Shown: positions 33,747 through 41,616 of the stretch, in pieces
How positions within the stretch are numbered: the stretch's first letter is position 1
How the letters are laid out: the number at the start of each line of letters is the position of its first letter
Assembly (NCBI RefSeq): GCF_010858045.1
Contig: NZ_JAAGVC010000001.1
Coordinates: 130,061 to 194,060, forward strand
Length of the DNA stretch: 64,000 nt
From: Nocardia cyriacigeorgica
GTDB lineage: Bacteria > Actinomycetota > Actinomycetes > Mycobacteriales > Mycobacteriaceae
Direction: 5' to 3'
Translations under genes and position numbers: made by a program
Notes under the pieces: model-generated
Database searches by the model: none
The model's input: the letters and a program-made list of their open reading frames with translations, nothing else
Told to the model about the DNA's origin: nothing

Positions 33747-34975
33747 GAGGCCGCCTCCTGCTCCCGCGCGCCGGTGAGGGCGTCGACCTCGGCCTCGGTC
33801 ATGCCGAGCAGTTCGGTCAGCACCTGCCCGGTGTGCTCGCCGAGATCCGGGCCCACCGAACGGATCGGCAGCGACCGGTCACCGATCACCGGGACGATGC
33901 CGGTGAAGCCCACCTGTTTGGGTTCGGGTTCGCCGACGTCGACCGGGAAGTGCTGGATCATATTGCGCGCGGCGTACTGCTCGTCGGCGACGATATCGGC
34001 GGCGGTGTAGATCGGCCCACACGGGATCGCGGCCTCTTCCAGGATGCGCAGCGCCTCCGCGCGGGTATGCCGGATCGTCCATTCGCCGATGGCGGCGTCG
34101 AGGCGGTCGCGGTGCCGCCAACGGCCGGCGTTGTCCTGTAATTCCGGGTCGGCGGCGAGGTCGGGGCGTTCGATCACCTTCATGTAGCGCTGGAAGATGG
34201 CGTCGCCGTTACCGCCGATGATGATGCTGGTGCCGTCGGAGCACGGGTAGGCGTTGCTCGGCGCGATGCCTTCCATCCGGCCGCCCACCCGCTCGCGGTT
34301 GATGCCGTAGGCCAGATAGTCCGGGACCAGCGATTCCATCACCGACAAGATGGCCTCGTTGAGCGCCACATCGATCACCCGCTGCGCCAGCGGCACCGCC
34401 GTGCTGCTGCGCTCGCGCTGGAACAATGCCATCACCGTGCCGAACGCGGCGTAGATCCCGGCGATGGAATCGCCGATGGACACACCCACCCGCACCGGCG
34501 GGCGGTCCGGGTCGCCGACCAGCTCACGCAGTCCGCCCACCGCCTCGGCCACCGCGGCGAACCCTGGGCGGGCGGCCAGCGGCCCGGTCTGGCCGTAGGC
34601 AGAGATGCGTGTGATCACCAGATTCGGGTTGGCGGCCTCGAGCACCTCGGGTCCGAGACCCCATTTCTCCAGCATGCCGGGCCGGAAGTTCTCCAGCAGC
34701 ACATCGCAGTGGCGCACCAGGTCGAGCACCACCGCGCGCCCGGCCTCGGTGCGCAGATCCAGCGTGATCGACTTCTTGTTGCGGTTGATGGTGCGATAGA
34801 GCATCGAGGTGTCGCCGCCGTATAGGCGCCAATTGCGCAGCTCGTCGCCGGTGCCGGGACGTTCGACCTTGATCACCTCGGCGCCGAAATCGCCGAGGAT
34901 ACGTCCGGCGGTCGGTGCGGCCACATAATTGCCGAGTTCCAGGACGCGCACACCGTCCAGGGGCCTGATGCTCAT
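33743..34975 (-). CDS. CaiB/BaiF family CoA-transferase
   Basis: A class III CoA-transferase of 410 residues. The N-terminal CoA-binding part has LELGNYVAAPTAGRILGDFGAEVIKVERPGTGD (residues 11-43). The region GVSIGDSIAGIYAAFG holds the Asp expected to form the acyl anhydride, and the C-terminal IPCGPIYTAADIVADEQ motif is present. Relatives include formyl-CoA, succinyl-CoA:citramalate and benzylsuccinate transferases. The coupled downstream small ORF and HMG-CoA lyase-like gene suggest that the acid it activates is then cleaved. The start at ATG 34975 has a weak ribosome binding site. Confidence 0.88.
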   Translation of the reverse strand: MSIRPLDGVRVLELGNYVAAPTAGRILGDFGAEVIKVERPGTGDELRNWRLYGGDTSMLYRTINRNKKSITLDLRTEAGRAVVLDLVRHCDVLLENFRPGMLEKWGLGPEVLEAANPNLVITRISAYGQTGPLAARPGFAAVAEAVGGLRELVGDPDRPPVRVGVSIGDSIAGIYAAFGTVMALFQRERSSTAVPLAQRVIDVALNEAILSVMESLVPDYLAYGINRERVGGRMEGIAPSNAYPCSDGTSIIIGGNGDAIFQRYMKVIERPDLAADPELQDNAGRWRHRDRLDAAIGEWTIRHTRAEALRILEEAAIPCGPIYTAADIVADEQYAARNMIQHFPVDVGEPEPKQVGFTGIVPVIGDRSLPIRSVGPDLGEHTGQVLTELLGMTEAEVDALTGAREQEAAS

Positions 34976-35111
34976 GGCCAACAGTGTGAACCATGGGCGT
35001 GCTCGCCCGGCGGTCGCCTCCGCCGGGCGGGTCGTGTCGGGCGGTATCCGGTCCCACCCGCCCGGGGTTGTGCGTGGTGACCTTGCGCTGTCGCCGCCGG
35101 GCCCTGACCGG

Positions 35112-36047
35112 TCAGGCGGCGTGGGCCCGTGGCACGTCGATGATCGAGTAGTGCTCGGCATTACCGGTGCGGACGGTGCTGAGGGCGCCGTCCACGCCGA
35201 CCGGGATATCGCCGGCCAGGGTGATCCGGGTGAGCTTGCGCGGCTGATCGTCGTAATCGTCGACGGCATAGTGCTGGGTGGCGCGGTTGTCCCAGATCGC
35301 GACGTCACCGTCGGACCAGTTCCAGCGCACGGTGTGCTCGAGCTTGGTGACCCGATCCTGGAACAACCGGAACAACGCCTGCGATTCGGTCGCCGAGAGG
35401 CCGACGAAATTCTTGACGAAATGTCCGAGCAGCAGCGCCCGCTCGCCGGTCTCCGGATGCACCCGCACCACCGGATGCTCGGTCTCGTACAGCGTCGACT
35501 CGAACTCGGCCCGGTACTCGCGCTGATGATCGGTGGGTTCGGTGCCGGTGCGGGTGGCGTAGTCGTAGGCGTTGGTGTGCACCGCGCGCAGATTCTCCGC
35601 CAGCAGTTTGAGCGGGTCGGGCAGCGAATCGTAGGCGGCGACGGTAGAGGCCCAGGTGGTGGAGCCGCCGTAGGAGGGCAGCCGCACCGCGCGCAGGATC
35701 GACGCCTTCGGAACGCGGTCGACGAAGGTGACGTCGGTATGCCAGCTGTTGGCGCGGCCGCGTTCGGAATCGATGGCAAGCGATTTCACTCCCGCCGAGG
35801 TGACGGTCGGATGCGGAGTGGTCGGGCTGCCGAGCAGTTGCGCGAACGCGTACTGGCCGTCCTCGTCGAGGTGCTGCTGGCCGCGGAAGAAGATCACCTT
35901 GTGTTCCAGCAGCGCGCGGTGGATCGTGGCGACGGTCGTGGCATCCAGATCTGCGCCGAGCCGGACACCGTCGATCCGGGCACCGATGCGGGAACCGAGC
36001 TTGACCACCGAGACGGTGGCGGCGGACGTGGCGTTGTCGACGGTCAT
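35112..36047 (-). CDS. TauD/TfdA-family Fe(II)/2-oxoglutarate dioxygenase, alkylsulfatase-like
   Basis: A protein of 311 residues with the 2-His-1-Asp iron site: WHTDVTF (near residue 110) for His and Asp, and the distal His in TQHYAVDDY, followed by the oxoglutarate Arg region [11 protein letters not shown]. The segment [19 protein letters not shown] resembles the mycobacterial alkylsulfatase Rv3406, which frees sulfate from alkyl sulfates; taurine dioxygenase is the alternative. A sulfur-scavenging role is likely. GAAGGTG precedes ATG 36047. It shares strand with the CoA-transferase but is 136 bases away. Confidence 0.87.
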   Translation of the reverse strand: MTVDNATSAATVSVVKLGSRIGARIDGVRLGADLDATTVATIHRALLEHKVIFFRGQQHLDEDGQYAFAQLLGSPTTPHPTVTSAGVKSLAIDSERGRANSWHTDVTFVDRVPKASILRAVRLPSYGGSTTWASTVAAYDSLPDPLKLLAENLRAVHTNAYDYATRTGTEPTDHQREYRAEFESTLYETEHPVVRVHPETGERALLLGHFVKNFVGLSATESQALFRLFQDRVTKLEHTVRWNWSDGDVAIWDNRATQHYAVDDYDDQPRKLTRITLAGDIPVGVDGALSTVRTGNAEHYSIIDVPRAHAA

Positions 36048-36146
36048 GAGGCACCTTCGCGGGAGAGCGGATGTTGATACCGCGAGCACACCACCGCCCC
36101 GCCCGCATCGACAGGTTTACGGTCGGCCTGATCCCAACGCAGGCGC

Positions 36147-36917
36147 TCAGCCGACGTGTTCGCGCAGATACGCCATATCGTCGGCGACGCCCTCGGCCGG
36201 AGTCTCCAGGATCACCGGTGCGTCGGCGGTGCGGCAGACCTCGGCCAGCAGCTGCGGGTCGATGGTGCCGTCGGCGAAATTGGCGTGCCGGTCGGCGCCG
36301 GAATTGAACTCGTCGCGGGAGGAATTCAGGTGCACCAGATCGATGCGCCCGGTGATCGCCCGGATCCGCTCGACCACGCCGACCAGGTCTTCACCACCGG
36401 CCCAGGCGTGGCAGGTGTCGAGGCAGAAGCCCGCACCGAACTCGCCGACCGCGTCCCACAGCCGGGCGATGGAATCGAAATGCCGCGCCATGGCATGGTT
36501 TCCGCCCGCGGTGTTCTCGATCAGGATCGGTACCGCGAAGCCGCCCTTGTCCTGCTGACGTTCGAACAACTTGCGCCAGTTGACGATCCCCGCCTCGATC
36601 TCCTCATCGGAGCGGACGTGCCCGCCGTGCACCACCAGGCCGAACGCGCCGATATCGGCCGCGGCCTTCGCCTGCTGGGCGACGGCATTGCGCGACGGCA
36701 TACGCAGCCGATTGTTCAGGCTGGCCACATTGATCTGATACGACGAATGCACCACCACATCGATCGGGCTGGCCAGGATCTGCTCGGCCCGTGGATGCGG
36801 CTGTGGTTTATCCCAGCTCTGCGGATCGACGACGAACAACTGGATGAGATCGGCGCCGAGTTTCTCACCCCAGCCGATCGGATCGCTGTCGAGCCGGACA
36901 TGTGCTCCAATGCGCAT
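36147..36917 (-). CDS. nfo: Endonuclease IV (AP endonuclease)
   Basis: A TIM-barrel DNA repair enzyme of 256 residues, close to the length of mycobacterial End (252). It cuts 5' of abasic sites. Metal-binding motifs visible are GAHVRL at the N-terminus, VVHSSYQINVAS, VVHGGHV, ILIENTAGG, GFCLDTCHAWAGG and LVHLNSSRDEFNSGADRHANFADGTI, which together give the three-zinc site. The gene overlaps nothing and is transcribed away from the first kinase gene. Confidence 0.92.
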   Translation of the reverse strand: MRIGAHVRLDSDPIGWGEKLGADLIQLFVVDPQSWDKPQPHPRAEQILASPIDVVVHSSYQINVASLNNRLRMPSRNAVAQQAKAAADIGAFGLVVHGGHVRSDEEIEAGIVNWRKLFERQQDKGGFAVPILIENTAGGNHAMARHFDSIARLWDAVGEFGAGFCLDTCHAWAGGEDLVGVVERIRAITGRIDLVHLNSSRDEFNSGADRHANFADGTIDPQLLAEVCRTADAPVILETPAEGVADDMAYLREHVG

Positions 36918-37026
36918 GCAGTCACCATATCGACCGCCACCGACAGCGTCGCCGGTGTTGCGCCCTGGCGGGTCGGCGAGATACATCCGTAGGATTGGAT
37001 CCGACCCGGAGAGGGGGGTGTGTACG

Positions 37027-38532
37027 GTGCTGGCGCCTGGCGACGAGTTCGTGGGTTACACCATCCGCAAGGTGCTCGGCCGCGGCGGTATGGGCACCGT
37101 CTATCTGGCCAAGCATCCCCGGCTACCCCGGCTGACCGCGCTGAAGCTGCTCAACCGGGAGCTCTACACCGACAACGAGATCCGGCGCCGTTTCGAACGC
37201 GAAGCCGATCTGGCCGCCCAGCTCGATCACCCGAACATCGTCACCGTCTACGACCGTGGCGCCGAGGACCGGCAGCTGTGGATCTCCATGCAGTTCGTGC
37301 CCGGCGCCGATGCCTCCATCGCCGATGTGAATGTGCTGGCGCCAGGGCGCGCGGTGCAGATCGTCGCCGAAACCGCGGCCGCACTGGATTTCGCGCACGC
37401 CAACCGGGTGCTGCACCGCGATGTGAAACCGGCGAACATCCTGCTCGCCAAAGCGCCGATCGGGCAGCCCGAGCGGGTGCTGCTCACCGATTTCGGTATC
37501 GCGGGCATGCGCGACAGCGACACCACGCTCAGCTCGGCCGACACGATCACCGCGACGCTCGCCTTCGCCGCGCCCGAACAACTCACCGGCGCCAAACTCG
37601 ATCATCGCGGCGACCAATACTCGCTGGCCTGCACGCTGTACTGGCTGCTGACCGGCGATTCGCCCTATGCGGCGCCCACGCCGGCGGCCGTGATCAACGG
37701 CCACTTGACCGCTCCGGTGCCGCGGCTGAGCCGGGTCCGGCCAGGGCTGCCGCCCGCCCTCGACGATGTGCTCGCCCGCGCGCTGGCCAAGGACCCGGTC
37801 GACCGGTTCGCCAGTTGCACCGAGTTCGCCGCCGCCGCACGCCGGGCGCTGGGCAATGCCGGGGCGCCGCAGCCGTACACCGGATGGCTGCCCGCGCACG
37901 GCGCGCACCTGGCCGCACCGCACGGACCGGGCCCGCGCCACGGCCATCCCGGCCCGCCGGCCGGTTACCAGCCGCCGCCGCATGCGGCTCCGCCCTCGCG
38001 TGGTGTCGCCCTGCACCGCCACCCGCAAGGCCGGGTGCCCGGTCCGCACCATTCTGGGATGCCGCCGCATTCCGCGCCGCCCCGCCACTCGGCACCGCCA
38101 CCGCCTGGCCCGCCACCGAGCTCACCGACCGGCCACCCGGTGGCACCGCCCGTGCCGCCGCTGAGTTCGCCCCCCGGCCGACCCGTGGCACCGCACGCGC
38201 GTGGCCCCGAGTCACGGCCGGACAACCGGTTCCCGCCCGGCCCGCCGCACCAACCCGCTCCGATGCCGTCGCACGGCCCGTACGGCGGCCCCGGTGGCGG
38301 TCAACCACCGCGCCGCGGGCAGCACCGACCGGGCGATGCGCCACCGCCGGGAACCCGGCCGATCCCGCACTCGGCGCAGCAGAGCGGGCCGCCGCCGCAG
38401 GCGCCGCGCCGGCCACCCACCCCGGCGGTGATCGACCTGCCGGGCGCCCCGCGCCGGATCGGCAGGGCCCCGTTCGGCGGTTCACCGGCCCAGCCGCGGC
38501 AGCCCCCGCCGGAGCCGGAGTCGCAGGCCTGA
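37027..38532 (+). CDS. Serine/threonine protein kinase lacking a transmembrane segment
   Basis: A Hanks-type kinase of 501 residues. The kinase domain fills residues 1-275: GRGGMGTVYL glycine loop, catalytic Lys in TALKLL, HRDVKPANIL, DFGIAG, AAPEQ. GTG 37027 is chosen because it aligns with the start of the neighbouring paralogue (MLAPGDEF / MLANGDVF) and GAGAGGGGG lies upstream. After the kinase comes about 220 residues of Pro, His and Gly-rich low-complexity sequence. No hydrophobic segment is present, so unlike PknA/B/F types it should be cytoplasmic. It sits 396 bases upstream of a membrane-anchored relative. Confidence 0.88.
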   Translation: MLAPGDEFVGYTIRKVLGRGGMGTVYLAKHPRLPRLTALKLLNRELYTDNEIRRRFEREADLAAQLDHPNIVTVYDRGAEDRQLWISMQFVPGADASIADVNVLAPGRAVQIVAETAAALDFAHANRVLHRDVKPANILLAKAPIGQPERVLLTDFGIAGMRDSDTTLSSADTITATLAFAAPEQLTGAKLDHRGDQYSLACTLYWLLTGDSPYAAPTPAAVINGHLTAPVPRLSRVRPGLPPALDDVLARALAKDPVDRFASCTEFAAAARRALGNAGAPQPYTGWLPAHGAHLAAPHGPGPRHGHPGPPAGYQPPPHAAPPSRGVALHRHPQGRVPGPHHSGMPPHSAPPRHSAPPPPGPPPSSPTGHPVAPPVPPLSSPPGRPVAPHARGPESRPDNRFPPGPPHQPAPMPSHGPYGGPGGGQPPRRGQHRPGDAPPPGTRPIPHSAQQSGPPPQAPRRPPTPAVIDLPGAPRRIGRAPFGGSPAQPRQPPPEPESQA

Positions 38533-38928
38533 TCGAGCTCGCAGGGGCTGGTGACCGAACGCCGGCTGTTCGAGGCGTGTGCCGCTGACGGCTCGTTCCG
38601 TGACATGGGACTGCTCGACCGCAGACCGGGCCGGGACCGACGCCACCGACGGCTTGGTCCGCGGGGCCCGGTGCGAGCGACCGTGGGCCGCCGATGGCGT
38701 CTTCGCCGACGTCCTGACGGGGCCTGCGCCGCGCTCGGATAGATGGCGCTGGTGGGGGCTGTCGACGAGCCGAGCCCGGTTCCCGCGACCCGGCGGCCGA
38801 GTGCCGGACTGCTGCTATGGTTTCGGTGCTTTCCGTGGTCGGGCCCAGACAGGTTCGACCATGTGTTCTTTTTGCCTGTACGCCTGTTCATCGGTGGGTC
38901 CCGGTGGGCGGCGGGAAGTGGAGCAGAA
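38533..38928. other. Intergenic region between two kinase genes
   Basis: 396 bases without a convincing gene. I looked for a lost membrane/sensor tail of the upstream kinase in all three frames and found no hydrophobic stretch. The GAGCAGAAATG start context of the next kinase lies at its end. Confidence 0.4.
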
Positions 38929-40761
38929 ATGCTGGCCAACGGCGACGTTTTCGCCGGCTATGTCATCGACCGCGAACTGGGGCGCGGTGGCATGGGCTCG
39001 GTGTACCTCGCGAAACATCCGCGGCTGCCGCGGATGACGGCGTTGAAGCTGCTGAACCGCGAGATGTTCTTCGACAAGGAGGTGCGGGCGCGGTTCGAAC
39101 GGGAGGCGGACCTGGTCGCCCGGCTCGATCACCCGAGCATCGTCACCGTCTACGACCGCGGGCTCGAAGACGAGCAGCTGTGGATCTCGATGCACTACAT
39201 CGACGGCATCGACGCCGCATCGGTGGATCCGCGCAGGCTGCCGCCCGAACGCGCGGTGCAGATCATCAAAGAGACCGCCGACGCGCTCGATTACGCGCAC
39301 GGCATGGGCGTGCTGCACCGCGACGTCAAACCGGCCAACATCCTGCTCGCTCGCTCCACCGGGGGCCGCGGCGAACGGGTCTACCTCACCGACTTCGGCA
39401 TCGCCCGCCTGCGCGACGACACCGGCCACCTCACCCAGACCGGCACCTTCACCGCCACCCTGGCCTACGCCTCGCCCGAACAGCTCACCGGCGCGACCCT
39501 GGACCACCGCTCCGACCAGTATTCGCTGGCCTGCACCCTGTTCTGGCTGTTCACCGGGCACGGCCCGTTCCAGGCCACCAACCCCGCCGCGGTCATCCAG
39601 GGCCATCTCCAGTCACCGCCCCCCGCCCTGAGTTCGGTGCGGCCCGGCCTGCCGCAGGCCTTGGACGGTGTGCTGGCCAAGGCGATGGCCAAGCGGCCCG
39701 ACGATCGTTTCGCCTCCTGCTCGGAGTTCGCCGCCGCCGCACAGCACGCGTTGAGCATGCCGAGCGCGCCCGCCATGCCGATCGCGGGCCCGACCGCGCA
39801 GGGGATGCCGCTGCAGGGCGGACCACGCACCGCGATGGGGCAGACCCAGGCGCCCTATCCGACGGCCAACGCGCAGTTCACCAGCGGTGCGACGGCCCAG
39901 CCGCATGGCAGCGGCACCCATCAGCAGCCCTTCGGCAGCGGCACGCACCAGCAGCCGCACGGCAGTGGCACGCACCAGCAGCCCTTCGGCAGCGGCACCC
40001 ATCAGCAGCCGCAGCCGTTCGCGAGCAGCCCCGCGGTACCCGCGCCGCCGCCGATGGCGAACCAGAATCCGTACGCGCAGCGCTCCGGATTCAACCAGTC
40101 GCCCCCGCCGATGTCACCGGTGTATTCGCCGCAGTCGCCGAAGAAGAACACCGGCCTGATCATCGGTATCTGCGTCGGGTTGGTGTTGCTGCTGGTGGTG
40201 GTCATCGGCATCATCGCCGCCGTCGCGAGCAACGATTCGAGTTCGGCGAGCGGATCGACCTCGTCCACCACGACCGCGACCAGCGTCGCCCCGGTGCCGG
40301 CGACGGCGGATTCGATCAGCAAGGAATTCCCGGCCATGGTGCCTGCCTCGAGTACCGGTGACGTCGGCTACCACAACGCCAAATGCTGGGAGACCGAACC
40401 GCAGTACGCGCCCGAACCCGAGATCGGCGAACCCGATTTCGGCAACTACGGCTGGCAGTGGCGCTGCTACGGCGGCGCCGACAACGACGATCCGTTCTAC
40501 CGCTTCTACGTCTACGACAGCGCCGCCGATGTGCAGGCGGTGATCGACGGACTGCCCGCGAGCGCGACCAAGTCCTCCGATGCCAACGGCGGCCAGACCT
40601 ACACCAACTACAAGATCGACTCCGACGGGCCGAAGATGATCACCGTCTTCACCGGCGAGCCCGAGCGCGCCCAGTACCTGATGTACACCGACGGCATCGT
40701 CGGCACCATCGACCAGGTGCTGACGTGGTGGAAGTCGGCGCCGTTGAGCTCCCCGAACTGA
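38929..40761 (+). CDS. Membrane serine/threonine protein kinase with extracellular sensor domain
   Basis: A protein of 610 residues. The kinase domain (1-275) is very like its neighbour's: GRGGMGSVYL, catalytic Lys in TALKLL, HRDVKPANIL, DFGIAR, ASPEQ. A Gln/Gly/Pro linker with a fourfold nonapeptide repeat follows (326-361). The single transmembrane helix is about 406-428 (GLIIGICVGLVLLLVVVIGIIA). The roughly 170-residue extracellular part contains two Cys (CWETEP, WRCYGG) that could form a disulfide. The topology is that of PknF/PknH-type receptors. It probably arose by duplication with the preceding kinase. The substrate may include the ABC system downstream, by proximity only. Confidence 0.9.
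   Translation: MLANGDVFAGYVIDRELGRGGMGSVYLAKHPRLPRMTALKLLNREMFFDKEVRARFEREADLVARLDHPSIVTVYDRGLEDEQLWISMHYIDGIDAASVDPRRLPPERAVQIIKETADALDYAHGMGVLHRDVKPANILLARSTGGRGERVYLTDFGIARLRDDTGHLTQTGTFTATLAYASPEQLTGATLDHRSDQYSLACTLFWLFTGHGPFQATNPAAVIQGHLQSPPPALSSVRPGLPQALDGVLAKAMAKRPDDRFASCSEFAAAAQHALSMPSAPAMPIAGPTAQGMPLQGGPRTAMGQTQAPYPTANAQFTSGATAQPHGSGTHQQPFGSGTHQQPHGSGTHQQPFGSGTHQQPQPFASSPAVPAPPPMANQNPYAQRSGFNQSPPPMSPVYSPQSPKKNTGLIIGICVGLVLLLVVVIGIIAAVASNDSSSASGSTSSTTTATSVAPVPATADSISKEFPAMVPASSTGDVGYHNAKCWETEPQYAPEPEIGEPDFGNYGWQWRCYGGADNDDPFYRFYVYDSAADVQAVIDGLPASATKSSDANGGQTYTNYKIDSDGPKMITVFTGEPERAQYLMYTDGIVGTIDQVLTWWKSAPLSSPN
39904..40011 (+). repeat. In-frame 27-bp tandem repeat within the kinase linker
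   Basis: Four units of 27 bp encode the nonapeptide (H/F)GSGTHQQP, with His and Phe alternating strictly as first residue. Third-position differences between units (for example CAC/CAT, GGC/GGT) show it is not a very recent expansion. Confidence 0.85.
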
Positions 40762-40839
40762 ACGATTCCCCGGTCATCCCTGCGGTCTGGGTGGATTCCC
40801 CGATGGCGCGACGGCGCGAACGCCGACAGACTGGTCACC

Positions 40840-41616
40840 ATGACCTCGCACGCCGTTGGCATCGATCAGGCCCAGACGCAGGCTCCGGCCGTCGTCGCGG
40901 CCACCGCCGAAAACCTGACCAAGGTGTACGGGACCGGAGACACCCAGGTCACCGCGCTGGATTCGGTGTCGGCCGAATTCGTCAAGGGCGAATTCACCGC
41001 GATCATGGGACCTTCCGGCTCCGGAAAATCCACCCTGATGCATTGCCTGGCCGGGCTGGACAGCGCCAGCTCGGGCACGGTGCGCATCGGTGACACCGCC
41101 CTGAACGAGTTATCGGACAAACAGATGACGCGGCTGCGGCGCGACCGCATCGGCTTCGTCTTCCAGGCGTTCAACCTGGTCCCCACGCTGACGGCGCTGG
41201 AGAACATCACCCTGCCGCTGGACATCGCCGGGCGCGCCCCCGACCAGCAGTGGCTCGACACAGTGCTGGACCGGCTCGGACTTACCGACCGGCTGACCCA
41301 CCGGCCGAGCGAACTGTCCGGCGGGCAGCAGCAGCGGGTGGCCTGCGCGCGGGCGCTGGCGGGCAAACCGGAGATCATCTTCGGCGACGAACCGACGGGC
41401 AATCTGGATTCGCGCTCCTCCGGTGAGGTGCTCTCGATTCTGCGCACCGCCGTCGACGAATTCGGGCAGACGGTCGTCGTCGTCACCCACGATCCGCACG
41501 CCGCCTCCTTCGCCGACCGGGTCGTCTTCCTCGCCGACGGCCGCATCGTCGACGAATTGCGCGGCCCCACCGCGGAATCGGTGCTGGACCGGATGAAGGC
41601 ACTGGAGACCAAGTGA
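40840..41616 (+). CDS. ABC transporter ATP-binding protein, MacB/LolD type
   Basis: An ATPase subunit of 258 residues: Walker A GPSGSGKST near 48, Q-loop FVFQAFNLVPTLTALENI, signature LSGGQQQR near 149, Walker B IIFGDEPTGNLDSR near 169. These are hallmarks of the MacB/LolD/FtsE class, which use ATP for mechanotransmission and not for ordinary transport. It overlaps the FtsX-like permease gene by 4 bases. Likely exports or extracts a lipoprotein, peptide or lipid at the membrane. Confidence 0.92.
   Translation: MTSHAVGIDQAQTQAPAVVAATAENLTKVYGTGDTQVTALDSVSAEFVKGEFTAIMGPSGSGKSTLMHCLAGLDSASSGTVRIGDTALNELSDKQMTRLRRDRIGFVFQAFNLVPTLTALENITLPLDIAGRAPDQQWLDTVLDRLGLTDRLTHRPSELSGGQQQRVACARALAGKPEIIFGDEPTGNLDSRSSGEVLSILRTAVDEFGQTVVVVTHDPHAASFADRVVFLADGRIVDELRGPTAESVLDRMKALETK

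Noticed and set aside
34976..35779. N-terminal extension of the CoA-transferase reading frame
   Set aside because: The extra sequence is Pro/Arg low-complexity and antisense-like over the TauD gene; the conserved fold starts at ATG 34975.
38533..38928. Remnant of a membrane/sensor tail for the first kinase
   Set aside because: No frame gives a hydrophobic helix or similarity to the neighbour's sensor domain.
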